Under the pieces are notes generated by a model that was not told where the DNA came from, did no database searches, and was given only the letters and a program-made list of their open reading frames with translations. A DNA stretch of 64,000 nucleotides from Rhizobium mesoamericanum STM3625 (GTDB lineage Bacteria; Pseudomonadota; Alphaproteobacteria; Rhizobiales; Rhizobiaceae): the NCBI RefSeq assembly GCF_000312665.1, contig NZ_HF536773.1:1111468-1175467 (forward strand). The letters run 5' to 3'. A program made the position numbers and the translations under genes. Shown here piece after piece: positions 34,873 through 43,852 of the stretch; the stretch's first letter is position 1, and each line of letters starts with the position of its first letter.

Positions 34873-34969
34873 CCAGGGGTGTTTCGCGGCATCCGGAACA
34901 GAATTTTACGTCGCTGAAGTTCCTACTTAACAAGCCTCCGAGAGCGGCGGCGACCAACGAGGGCGGTCC

Positions 34970-36019
34970 ATGATAGCCAATCCATTTGACGATCGGCCCT
35001 CCCAGGTCAAGGCCAAGGCCTTGTTTATTTTGCTGTTTCTTATCGCAGCAAACGTCGCTGTTTGGGTTTGGACCTGGGTCGCGTTTGCCGATCATTCCGT
35101 ACTGCTGGGAACGGCTCTCATCGCCTATATGCTTGGCCTGCGGCATGCATTTGATGCCGATCACATTGCCGCGATCGACAATGTCGTGCGAAAATTGATG
35201 TACAAGGGGAAGAGGCCCCTTACCGTCGGATTCTTCTTCTCCCTCGGGCACGCGTCCGTTGTCGTTCTGGCTTCGGTTGCGCTTGCCGCCACCTCTTCGG
35301 CGATGCAGAGCCGACTGGATGATCTCCACAAAATCGGAGGTGTCATCGGGACCACGGTGTCAGCCCTGTTCCTGCTGGTCATAGGCATCGCAAACCTCAT
35401 TATTTTCAGAGGTATATGGGTGGCATTTTTGCGAGCCCGACGTGGCGAAAAGATCATTGATGCGGAACTTGACGCTTTTCTCGCCGGCGGCGGACTTCTT
35501 GCGCGGATGTTCCGACGAACGTTCGAGATGGTTTCAGAGTCATGGCATATATACCCGATCGGACTCTTGTTCGGGTTGGGATTCGACACCGCAACCGAAA
35601 TCGGACTGCTTGGTATTTCGGCCACCCAGGCCATGCAGGGAATGTCCCTCTGGACGATCCTCCTCTTTCCGGCACTCTTTACCGCCGCCATGTCGCTTAT
35701 GGATACAGTCGACAGCATTCTCATGACCGGTGCTTATGGATGGGCATTCGGAAATCCGATCCGGAAAATCTGGTACAATCTTACTATAACCGGTGCGTCA
35801 GTCTTGGTGGCACTCTTCATAGGTGGGCTTCAAGCACTGGGACTGATCGGCGAGAAGCTTGGGCTGCAGGGCGGACTATGGGATGTCGTCGGAGGCTTCA
35901 ACGACAATCTTAGAAACTTCGGATTTGCTGCAATCGGGATCTTTGTCGCGAGCTGGTTCATATCAGCGATCGTGTACCGGCTGAAGAACTACGACAGCCT
36001 ACAGCGTGATCTGTCGTGA
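34970..36019 (+). CDS. Nickel/cobalt transporter of the NiCoT (HoxN/NixA) family
   Basis: High-affinity secondary uptake system for Ni2+ (some members also Co2+). The 349 residues contain the signature helix-two motif RHAFDADHIAAIDN (HX4DH), FFFSLGHASVVVL, and LFGLGFDTATEIGLL, and show eight or so hydrophobic segments. Its place between the urea transporter and ureF points to nickel for urease, although the cob genes in the same window would need cobalt. Metal preference cannot be read from sequence alone. Confidence 0.93.
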   Translation: MIANPFDDRPSQVKAKALFILLFLIAANVAVWVWTWVAFADHSVLLGTALIAYMLGLRHAFDADHIAAIDNVVRKLMYKGKRPLTVGFFFSLGHASVVVLASVALAATSSAMQSRLDDLHKIGGVIGTTVSALFLLVIGIANLIIFRGIWVAFLRARRGEKIIDAELDAFLAGGGLLARMFRRTFEMVSESWHIYPIGLLFGLGFDTATEIGLLGISATQAMQGMSLWTILLFPALFTAAMSLMDTVDSILMTGAYGWAFGNPIRKIWYNLTITGASVLVALFIGGLQALGLIGEKLGLQGGLWDVVGGFNDNLRNFGFAAIGIFVASWFISAIVYRLKNYDSLQRDLS

Positions 36020-36080
36020 GGAGAGCTTCTGGCCTAGTTAACCAAACAGGTTCCGACCGCCGACAAGATTGTGGGACAGT

Positions 36081-36854
36081 ATGAACGTTGACCGCTTGGC
36101 GAACCGTCCATCAGGAGGGGTGCACACCGCTTCAAATTCAGTGAAGCGGACGGCGGAGCCTGTCTCTCGCAAACAGCAAGAGGATAGGCAAGACGCTATC
36201 CCGCTGCATTTATTGCGGCTTGTCAGCCCAAGCCTCCCGATCGGTGCCTTCTCTTTTTCGCGCGGCCTCGAAGCGGCGGTTCATGCCGGATGGGTGCGCA
36301 GCGAAGCGGCAGCGAGAGATTGGATCCTCGGCTGCCTTGAGAACGTATTCACCGCGGTGGATGGCGCCCTGTTCTGGCGCATGATCCAGGCGCTCTACGC
36401 CGATGAGCATGAGGGTTTTGCCTATGCCAACGCTTGGCTCGCCGCGAGCCGTGAAAGCCGCGAGATGCAGCTTGAGGATCAGCGCATGGGGGCGGCGTTA
36501 ATTTCCTTGCTCAAGGAACTCGATGTGCCGGCAGCGCACAGCCAAGCCCGCGCAGGACTAACTTATCCAGCGAGTTTTGCAATTGCCGCCCATCACTGGA
36601 AAATCGCGCCACTCGCAGCATTGACGGGGCTGATGTGGACTGTTGTTGAAGCACAGGTTGCGGCCGCTATTCGCCTGATCCCGCTCGGACACGTATCGGG
36701 TCAACGCATCCTTGTCGAGGCGGTTCCCGTCGTTCAGCGATGCACCGCTCGGGCCGCCACGCTGAAGGACCCCGAGATTGGCAATCTTTCCGTCGCAATG
36801 GCCATGGCAAGCGCGTGGCATGAAACTCAATACAGTCGCTTGTTTCAGTCTTGA
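36081..36854 (+). CDS. ureF: Urease accessory protein UreF
   Basis: Acts with UreD and UreG in nickel insertion, as a regulator of the UreG GTPase. The 257 residues include LLRLVSPSLPIGAFSFSRGLEAAV, the family signature, then DWILGCLENVF, REMQLEDQRMG and HSQARAGLTYPASFAIAAHHW. The first 40 residues are a polar extension (NRPSGGVHTASNSVKR...) longer than in most UreF proteins, so the true start could lie further in. ureE, which usually sits beside ureF, is absent here. Confidence 0.93.
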   Translation: MNVDRLANRPSGGVHTASNSVKRTAEPVSRKQQEDRQDAIPLHLLRLVSPSLPIGAFSFSRGLEAAVHAGWVRSEAAARDWILGCLENVFTAVDGALFWRMIQALYADEHEGFAYANAWLAASRESREMQLEDQRMGAALISLLKELDVPAAHSQARAGLTYPASFAIAAHHWKIAPLAALTGLMWTVVEAQVAAAIRLIPLGHVSGQRILVEAVPVVQRCTARAATLKDPEIGNLSVAMAMASAWHETQYSRLFQS

Positions 36855-36974
36855 TAACTTGCTCCCCCTGCTTCCAGGCGCCGCACAACCAGGTGCCGCC
36901 TTAATCTTCGGCGTCGCCAATGCCGAAGAGGCGTCGATCCGAAGAACGACCACTCACAAGCCGCTTTGCCCTTA

Positions 36975-38420
36975 TCAAAATGAGCCGAACATCGATGCAA
37001 GCACGACGACCACAGCAAGGGAGATGATCACACTCACGATCACCGTCATCACCATGTCCAGGTAACTTTCGCCGTGAGTGAGTTTGCTGATTTGCAGCAA
37101 CAGCAGCACGGTGCCGTTGTGCGGAAGGGCGTCCAGTGTGCCAGCGCTGATCGTCGTCAGGCGATGCATCAATTCAGGGGCGATGCCATACTCGGTGGAA
37201 AGACGCATGAAGTCCGAGCCCAGTGCATTGAGGGCGATCGCCATACCACCCGAGGCGGTGCCGGTAAGCCCGGCCAGGACGTTCATGGACACGATGATGG
37301 AAACCAGGGGCCCTCCTGGAACATCCAACACAGCGTCGCGAACGGTAGCGAATGCAGGAAGTGCTCCAACCACAGCGCCAAATCCCACGAGGCTTGCGAT
37401 CATCAGGATAGGCACGGCAGAGGAATTGGCGCCGGCATCAAGCGTTTCTCGAAGAGATGGCAGTCGCCGGTAATTGACGATTATGACGGTCAGAATGGCG
37501 GCCGCAAGCGCCAGCACGACAGCCCATACCCCAGCCACCGCCCCGATCGTAACGCCTCCCCATCTCTGTTCAGCCAGAAATGAAAAGTCGAGGCGTGGGA
37601 GCACGAACAGAGCCATCAGGAAATTGACCGCGATAACGACGATCAGAGGCAGTAGGGCGAGAATGAAAGGTGGCTCGTCTGCACTTCGCTTGCCGTGATC
37701 AATCTCGGCCGGATCGAACCCGCCGGTAGCTGCCGCTTGCTCGCGAGTCCTGTCATCGACGGTGCTATCAAGCTCCGCGCTAGCGACGTAGCCCTCGCCG
37801 GCCCTGCGCGCGGCCGCTTCGGCTCTGGCGAGCCACCACATGCCGAAAGCAAAGATAATGATGGAAGCGATGATGCCGAGACCAGGGGCGGCGAAGGTCG
37901 TGGTACCGAAATAGGGCATCGGAATGGCGTTGTTGACCGAAGGCGTCCCAGGCATCACCGACATCGTGAACGTGAACGCACCAAGACCGATGGTCGCCGG
38001 CATCAACCGGCGTGGAATATTGGCGGCACGGAACATCTCGTCCGCCATCGGCACCAGCACAAAGAAGGCCACAAAGACGCTTACGCCACCATATGTGACG
38101 ACTGCTGAGGCGAGCACCACCGCGAGCAACGTGCGGTGTGTTCCGAGCCGCTCGGTCAGGAACCGTGCGATCGACTTGATCGAGCCGCTGTCGTCCATGA
38201 GCTTGCCGAACAGGCCGCCAAGCAGGAACATGGGGAACCATTGCGCGACAAAGCGGGCGGCGCCGCTCATGAAAGTCTGCGTCCAGTGGGCCAGAAGCGG
38301 TTCACCCGAGATCGCAGCCGCCACGAGTGCAGCCAACGGAGCCATTATCAATATGCTCCACCCACGGTAGGCCAGCCACATCAACAACGCCAGACCTAGC
38401 AATATGCCAAAGAGTCCCAT
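36975..38420 (-). CDS. GntP-family permease (gluconate/organic-acid symporter type)
   Basis: Codes for 481 residues with about twelve hydrophobic segments. Features of the GntP group are FPMFLLGGLFGKLMDDSGS, VTYGGVSVFVAFFVLVPMADEMF, LGAFTFTMSVMPGTPSVNNAIPMPYFGT, NVLAGLTGTASGGMAIALNAL and ISAGTLDALPHNGTVLLLL. The substrate could be gluconate, citrate, hydroxybutyrate or another organic acid. The ATG at 38420 has GGAGG seven bases upstream; the frame stays open for 85 more codons. It lies 247 bases downstream of a membrane-protein gene on the same strand and may or may not be cotranscribed with it. Confidence 0.87.
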   Translation of the reverse strand: MGLFGILLGLALLMWLAYRGWSILIMAPLAALVAAAISGEPLLAHWTQTFMSGAARFVAQWFPMFLLGGLFGKLMDDSGSIKSIARFLTERLGTHRTLLAVVLASAVVTYGGVSVFVAFFVLVPMADEMFRAANIPRRLMPATIGLGAFTFTMSVMPGTPSVNNAIPMPYFGTTTFAAPGLGIIASIIIFAFGMWWLARAEAAARRAGEGYVASAELDSTVDDRTREQAAATGGFDPAEIDHGKRSADEPPFILALLPLIVVIAVNFLMALFVLPRLDFSFLAEQRWGGVTIGAVAGVWAVVLALAAAILTVIIVNYRRLPSLRETLDAGANSSAVPILMIASLVGFGAVVGALPAFATVRDAVLDVPGGPLVSIIVSMNVLAGLTGTASGGMAIALNALGSDFMRLSTEYGIAPELMHRLTTISAGTLDALPHNGTVLLLLQISKLTHGESYLDMVMTVIVSVIISLAVVVVLASMFGSF

Positions 38421-38667
38421 GCTTGAGCCTCCATCCAAAACTGGGAATGCCATTTGAATTGCTGTGGTCGAAAGGCGGCGCCCGCTCCGGGAGCCGTACA
38501 GATTCAGAGATCTCACCCGTGCGGGTCTGCACAACCACAAGGTAGCACCGGGGCTATGCGCGTCAAGATGAGCTCCGGGCGAATCGGACGGATCCATAGA
38601 TATCCGGGCATGGCATTCCCCGTTGGCCTGATGGCAGCCAAGCCATTGCAGCACACAGGCACGGCCG

Positions 38668-39294
38668 TCAGGCAAGCAACAGGATAAAGCCGGTGATGAC
38701 CAGCGCCATGGTCCATAGAACGTCGAAGTTTATCCACATCGTGCGCAGGAGCGAGAGATCCAGCCACTCGAAGACAACGGCTGCAATGATGCCCGTGACC
38801 GCGAGCATTGCGCCTGTATGCAACGCAACTGCCCCGAGTGACACAGAAATCGAGGTGCCGGCCGGAAACGGTGTGCCGCCATCGGCGACACAGAGAGCAA
38901 GCACTGCCGGCACGAGCATCGCTCCTGCCCCATGGCTCGTCGCCATCATGAAGGACCAGATGCCGAGGCCGGTCACGCCCGTCTGCATGCCGATATTCAC
39001 GCGATGCCGGTGACCGTAGATCGCATGCTGAGCCGCCAGCCCGAGGATAAGCAGGCCGCCGACGACCTTCAGCATCGCGAAGTCCAGGACGAGGCCGAGC
39101 GTCACAATAAGGACGAGCATCGCCGCAACCGCCGCCGCGTGACCGATCGCGATCGGCAGCAGCGACAGCCAGAGGACGCGCCGGCTCCGCCGATGCAGGC
39201 CGAGTGCAACGGCAAAGAGCCAGCCCATTGCCGGGTTGATTCCGTGGAATGCGCCGAGGCCGGCAACTGTTAGCCAAGGCAAAAGAGCCGTCAT
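38668..39294 (-). CDS. Polytopic membrane protein, possible metal or sulfur-compound transporter
   Basis: Codes for 208 residues with six hydrophobic segments. Histidines sit next to or inside membrane segments: GAFHGINPAMGW, AIGHAAAVAAML, HAIYGHRHRV, MATSHGAGAML and VALHTGAML. This arrangement recalls metal efflux proteins of the RcnA/NicO and HupE/UreJ type, but I cannot assign a family with certainty. It follows the methanethiol oxidase gene by 31 bases, so the two are probably cotranscribed. It may supply the oxidase with copper or export a product; this is inference from position. Confidence 0.7.
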   Translation of the reverse strand: MTALLPWLTVAGLGAFHGINPAMGWLFAVALGLHRRSRRVLWLSLLPIAIGHAAAVAAMLVLIVTLGLVLDFAMLKVVGGLLILGLAAQHAIYGHRHRVNIGMQTGVTGLGIWSFMMATSHGAGAMLVPAVLALCVADGGTPFPAGTSISVSLGAVALHTGAMLAVTGIIAAVVFEWLDLSLLRTMWINFDVLWTMALVITGFILLLA

Positions 39295-39325
39295 CGCCTA
39301 TGGTTCCTCGGCAGCCGCGCACCTC

Positions 39326-40720
39326 TCACGGGTAGCAATAGGAATCGGAGGAACAGTCACCACCCTCGAGCCGAACCTGATGCGGACGATGGCCTTTGGG
39401 CCAATCGACGAAGAAATCCTTGTCGAACGAGATCCCGCCATTCTCCCCGACATCGAGCTTGACCATCCACCCGTCGATGCCTTCCGGATAAAATTGTGGG
39501 TCGATCGCACCATAGAGCGAATTGGTAAAATAGACCCGCTTGCCGTCGCGGCTGATCTCCACCATTTGCGGCCCCCCATTCAGGGCCCCGTTCGAGGCCT
39601 TCGGATGTGTGGCGCGAGAGACTATGCCGCCGATCCGCACCCGACCGGTTTCCTTCGGCGACAGCGGATCGGACACATCGTACTGGATCATGTCGCCGGT
39701 GCCCCAGCAGGAAACATAGAGGAACCGGTCGTCCATTGACAGATCGATATCCGTCACCAGCGGCGGCACCGCCTTGAAGCCCTTCAGCACCGGTGGCAGA
39801 TAGTCAGGATCGGCCGGCTCTGCCGGTATCTCTATGATCTTCTTCGCTGCCCAGTGATTGCCCTCGCGATACCACGTCCAGATCGAGGCCGAGAGGTCCT
39901 TGAGGCTGATGACGCAGCCGACAAAGCCATGAGCTTTCGTCGGATCGTGCGCAGGGCGGAGCTCGAACACCAGCTGATGCTCCTCGCCCAAATCGATCTC
40001 CTGCAGGTGCTTGCGCTTCAGCAGGTCCCAGAAGTGCAGCTTGTGGCCATATTTCGAGCCTAACAGCACCTCCGGCACGAGGCCATTCTCGAAGGTGTCG
40101 GGCGTGCCCCATTCGCTGGTGATCATGGTGTCGTGCCCGAGGTGCCACCAGAAATCATAGGCGAGCTTCTGCGGGCCGCGATCGATTTCCCACTGCCCAA
40201 GCACATTGAAGCCGTCGTGGTCCAGCAGGAAGACGCCGCCTGGCGCTCTGCCGTTGGCATCGCCGAGCGCGTTTACATAGATTCCTTCCGGCCCGCAATG
40301 GACGGTGTGCAGGCGGGAATAGTTCGCCTTCTCGGCAATCTCGGCAGGCTCGATCACCCGAACAATTTTCGGCGATCGCGGGTCCGGCTTCGTGTCGATG
40401 ATGTGCAGCCGCGACGATCTCAGTCCCGGCACGACGAGATACCGGCGCTCGACGTGCGGATGCGACGCATTAGGGCAAAGGCAGGACGAACAAGCGTTCC
40501 ATCCGAAATGATGGAGTTCGTCGCCGACATTGGGCATGTCGACCTGCCCGACGATCCGTGAATAAGTGGCCGATGCTGGATCGACGTCCACCACGGCTAT
40601 CGCGTCCGGCTTTCGGCGCTCGGGATCGAAGGCAGCCACATAGGCCAAGGTTTCCCTCGCCGCTTTTGCTGCCATTCGTGGAGATGGATAAAATGAGCTG
40701 TCCGGACGCCAGGTCGCCAT
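39326..40720 (-). CDS. mtoX: Selenium-binding protein 56 / methanethiol oxidase
   Basis: The SBP56 family includes bacterial methanethiol oxidases, copper-dependent enzymes that turn methanethiol into formaldehyde, hydrogen peroxide and hydrogen sulfide. The 464 residues match the family throughout: DVDPASATYSRIVGQVDMP, DELHHFGWNACSSCLC, EGIYVNALGDANG, WWHLGHDTMITSEWGTP, HGFVGCVISLKDLS, DIDLSMDDRFLYVSCWGTGDM, and the C-terminal HQVRLEGGDCSSDSYCYP. No signal peptide is visible at this start, while characterised methanethiol oxidases are periplasmic, so location is open. GGGGGGAA precedes the ATG. Confidence 0.93.
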   Translation of the reverse strand: MATWRPDSSFYPSPRMAAKAARETLAYVAAFDPERRKPDAIAVVDVDPASATYSRIVGQVDMPNVGDELHHFGWNACSSCLCPNASHPHVERRYLVVPGLRSSRLHIIDTKPDPRSPKIVRVIEPAEIAEKANYSRLHTVHCGPEGIYVNALGDANGRAPGGVFLLDHDGFNVLGQWEIDRGPQKLAYDFWWHLGHDTMITSEWGTPDTFENGLVPEVLLGSKYGHKLHFWDLLKRKHLQEIDLGEEHQLVFELRPAHDPTKAHGFVGCVISLKDLSASIWTWYREGNHWAAKKIIEIPAEPADPDYLPPVLKGFKAVPPLVTDIDLSMDDRFLYVSCWGTGDMIQYDVSDPLSPKETGRVRIGGIVSRATHPKASNGALNGGPQMVEISRDGKRVYFTNSLYGAIDPQFYPEGIDGWMVKLDVGENGGISFDKDFFVDWPKGHRPHQVRLEGGDCSSDSYCYP

Positions 40721-41111
40721 TTCCGTTCCCCCCTGCTTTGCAGAATGTGACTTGAGAATGTATTAATTGCGGCAAAATCTGGCTAAAAGTATGGTCGCAA
40801 CCCAAAGCAGTGGCTCGGATTCTCTCCGGGCCGGCTTGCGCGGGCCGGCGCCTCAGAGATGATCGGAGGCGCTGATCAAAAATGAAGGTGCCTGGGAAAC
40901 GTCTGAGTTGCGCGACCGGTCGAGGTCGATCCCGCCCTCCCCCTGAAACCTTCCCAACTGGTATATTCAAAGAGAACGCGCTATAATTGAATTATGCTGT
41001 TCCGCAACATTGCTGATTGGATTGCCCGCGAACTCTAAGGGCGGGAGCCACACATTTCCGAAGTTCTGCCAACATCTGGCCCGAAATATCTAGAACACGG
41101 AGTGACAGACA
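40721..41111. promoter_or_regulatory. Divergent region between mtoX and the protease gene, 391 bases
   Basis: Contains promoters for both genes. A perfect seven-base inverted repeat GCGCCTC/GAGGCGC lies at 40848-40872 beside a GGCCGG repeat. No gene or RNA recognised. Confidence 0.4.
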
Positions 41112-42512
41112 ATGGATACCTGTTATGCCGGATCCGCGACTTTGACTGTCGCACGCAGCGCCACACCGCGCGCTTTCGCGCGTTCTGTCGCTGTCGGCCT
41201 TGTTGTTTTTCTGATGCTTGCTTCCCCCAGCACGGCCCAAGTCAGGGATCTTTCTGATCTCGCAGCCAAAGTTATCGATGCCGTCGTCAACATCCAGACG
41301 AGCAGAAACGCCGTGGTTGACCCGAACTCCGACGCTCAAAGTCAGCCTCCGGAGGGAGAGCAGCCGCGTCCGCAACGTTCTCTTGGTTCGGGTTTCGTGA
41401 TCGACGCTTCAGGTATCATTGTCACCAACGAGCACGTGATCAGGGGTGCTGAGGAGATTTATGTCATCCTCAACGATGGAACACGGATGCCCGCCGAATT
41501 GCTGGGCGAGGACAGGTACATCGACGTTGCCGTCCTGCGGGTCCAGCCGACGACCCCATTGCCTGTCGTGAAGTTCGCCGATTCCGACCAAATACGTGTC
41601 GGGGAGCCGGTCATGGCGATTGGCAATCCGTCCGGTCTCGGCGGCACGGTGACCGCCGGAATCGTCTCCGCCAAGAACCGAGACATCAGAACGAGTCCCT
41701 TTGACAACTTCATTCAGACAGATGCAGCAATCAATCGTGGCAATTCTGGTGGACCATTGTTCAATATGGCCGGCGATGTGATCGGGATCAACACGCTGGG
41801 CCTTACCCCATCTGGCGGCAGTATCGGTCTGAATTTCGCGGTGCCAGCCAACACGGCACAGCCGATCATCGCCCAGCTTCGTGAGTTTGGAGAAACCCGA
41901 CGCGGCTGGCTCGGCGTATATCTCCAGGATCTGACCAGCGAAATTGCCGAGGCGTTGAGACTGAACCCACCCCGCGGAGTCCTGGTTTCAGGCGTCGATC
42001 CACGCGGGCCGGCTGTTCCCGCCGGCATTCGCGCGGGCGACGTGATCGTCAAACTCAATGGCCAAGAAATACACGATGCACGTCAATTGCAGCGCATCGT
42101 CGCCGAAGCGCCTGTTGGCACAACCGTGCCTGTGACCGTGGCGCGCGATGGTCGCAGTACCGAACTGACCGTTACATTGACACGCAGGGAAGCACCGGCA
42201 CCAGGGACAACTGCCGTATCTGCCCTTGGCATGCAAGTTTCCAGCATTACGCCAGAGTTGCGAAACCAGCTCCAACTGCCTCGCGATGCCAGAGGGGTGG
42301 TGGTCGCAGCGGTGGATCCCAGCTCCCAGGCCGGCCGGCACGGGATCCGACCCGGGACCGTGATTTTGGAAGTACACAACGAAGCGGTCGACTCTCCGGG
42401 GGACTTTGTCCGGCGTGTGGAGGAACTGAAGACCGAAGGTCGCCACTCCGTGGTAATTCTCGTACTCGCCGCCAATGGGCAGACGCGGATCATCGCATTG
42501 AATTTAGCGTGA
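41112..42512 (+). CDS. Do/HtrA-family periplasmic serine protease (DegQ-like)
   Basis: Envelope protease and chaperone that handles misfolded proteins. Codes for 466 residues: a signal region near 22-43 (FARSVAVGLVVFLMLASPSTAQ), a trypsin-like domain with catalytic His108 (VTNEHV), Asp138 (YIDVAVLRV) and Ser212 (RGNSGGPLFN), then two PDZ domains at about 240-340 (GWLGVYLQDL, RGVLVSGVDPRGPAVPAGIRAGDVIVKLNG) and 360-460 (ARGVVVAAVDPSSQAGRHGIRPGTVILEV). The complete triad says it is active. It stands alone. Confidence 0.94.
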   Translation: MDTCYAGSATLTVARSATPRAFARSVAVGLVVFLMLASPSTAQVRDLSDLAAKVIDAVVNIQTSRNAVVDPNSDAQSQPPEGEQPRPQRSLGSGFVIDASGIIVTNEHVIRGAEEIYVILNDGTRMPAELLGEDRYIDVAVLRVQPTTPLPVVKFADSDQIRVGEPVMAIGNPSGLGGTVTAGIVSAKNRDIRTSPFDNFIQTDAAINRGNSGGPLFNMAGDVIGINTLGLTPSGGSIGLNFAVPANTAQPIIAQLREFGETRRGWLGVYLQDLTSEIAEALRLNPPRGVLVSGVDPRGPAVPAGIRAGDVIVKLNGQEIHDARQLQRIVAEAPVGTTVPVTVARDGRSTELTVTLTRREAPAPGTTAVSALGMQVSSITPELRNQLQLPRDARGVVVAAVDPSSQAGRHGIRPGTVILEVHNEAVDSPGDFVRRVEELKTEGRHSVVILVLAANGQTRIIALNLA

Positions 42513-42750
42513 GCTAGGGGCGTAGAGTTTCGGTTTGGTCTGTAAAGTCCTCGGGGGCCGCAACGCCGGGGCCTACGTAAGGTATCAATATTGCAAAGTG
42601 GCCATTGCTCTGCCACAAGGGCGTCCCGCCTGTCGGCATACGCGCCTGCATTCCTTTACACGTATGACCATATGGCACTAATTGTCGCCCTGAGCCTTGC
42701 CTTGCAGTTGCAACTGCTATGTATCATGAGCCGTCTGAGGCGAGGTCAGG

Positions 42751-43716
42751 GTGCGCACAATGAATGAGAGAAAGTCGGTGCTTCACATTGCGACGTCATG
42801 GGCGCTATGGCCGGCACTCTTCGCGGCGGGATTGGCCGGGGCTGGCTTTGCCTTCCGCACAGACGCGCCGCTGCTGTGGTTCAATGTCGTTTATCTGACA
42901 ATCGTGATAGCGATTGCAGTCTTTGAACGGCTGATGCCCTATGAGCGGGAATGGCTAAAGCACGATGGCGAAACTCTCAACGACATCGCACACACGCTTC
43001 TAACCAAGGGGGGTGTGCAGATTGCGGCGGCCATCGGTGCGTCTGCACCAATGGCGATAGCGACCGTCGCGCAGCCAGCTTTCGCGTCGGCAGCGGCGAC
43101 GTGGCCTGATCACTGGCCGCTCGTTCTTCAAGTGGTGCTGGGTTTGGTCATCGCCGAGTTCGGCCTCTACGTTGCCCACCGCGCGGCCCACGAATTCCTT
43201 TCGCTGTGGCGATTTCATGCTCTTCATCACAGCGTCGAGCGTCTTTGGGTCGTCAACACCGGCCGCTTTCACGTCGTCGATTCGCTTTTCAAGATCGCAC
43301 TCAGCCAGATTCCGCTTTATCTCCTTGGGGCCTCCCTGCCGGTCTTTCTTTGGATTAGCGCAGTAACAGCCTTTATTGGTCTTCTCACCCACTGCAACAT
43401 GGATGTGAGGACAGGCCCACTCGACTGGGTTTTCAGCACCCCGCGTCTGCACCGATGGCATCATTCGAAGGTGCTTGCCGAGGGAAACACCAACTACGGC
43501 GAGAATCTCGTGGTGTGGGATCAGATATTTGGCACTTACTTCAATCCGCCGCGCAGGCCGCCGGCAGACATCGGCATCAGCGGACGGATTGCCGAAGGCT
43601 TTCTGGCCCAGCTTGTACAGCCTTTTTCAGCCAAAGGGTTCAGGCAGATCCTGGGGCGGCGCCATAAGCCACAGGTGAGCTCCTTATCTGGCAAGGAAGA
43701 GGCCGTGCCCGAGTGA
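42751..43716 (+). CDS. Fatty acid hydroxylase / sterol desaturase family membrane enzyme
   Basis: Di-iron membrane oxygenase family. The 321 residues have four or so hydrophobic segments and the three histidine clusters: HRAAHE, WRFHALHHSVERLWVVNTGRFHVVD and HRWHHSK, plus HCNMDVRTGPLDWVFSTP. In bacteria members hydroxylate or desaturate lipids, carotenoids or sterol-like compounds; the substrate here is unknown. GTG at 42751 (with GAGG upstream) and ATG at 42760 are both possible starts. Convergent with the LuxR-type regulator gene. Confidence 0.88.
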   Translation: MRTMNERKSVLHIATSWALWPALFAAGLAGAGFAFRTDAPLLWFNVVYLTIVIAIAVFERLMPYEREWLKHDGETLNDIAHTLLTKGGVQIAAAIGASAPMAIATVAQPAFASAAATWPDHWPLVLQVVLGLVIAEFGLYVAHRAAHEFLSLWRFHALHHSVERLWVVNTGRFHVVDSLFKIALSQIPLYLLGASLPVFLWISAVTAFIGLLTHCNMDVRTGPLDWVFSTPRLHRWHHSKVLAEGNTNYGENLVVWDQIFGTYFNPPRRPPADIGISGRIAEGFLAQLVQPFSAKGFRQILGRRHKPQVSSLSGKEEAVPE

Positions 43717-43852
43717 CATCCGCCACCACGAATGCCGGGTCATTTCGCTGTGAAGGAGAGATGGCCGCTTAGAGTAGATGGCGCTCAGCGAATTTACCGC
43801 GCGCCATCTGCGGAAATGTTGAAGTTCGTTCGCAGTGCGAGCCGGAAAAGAG

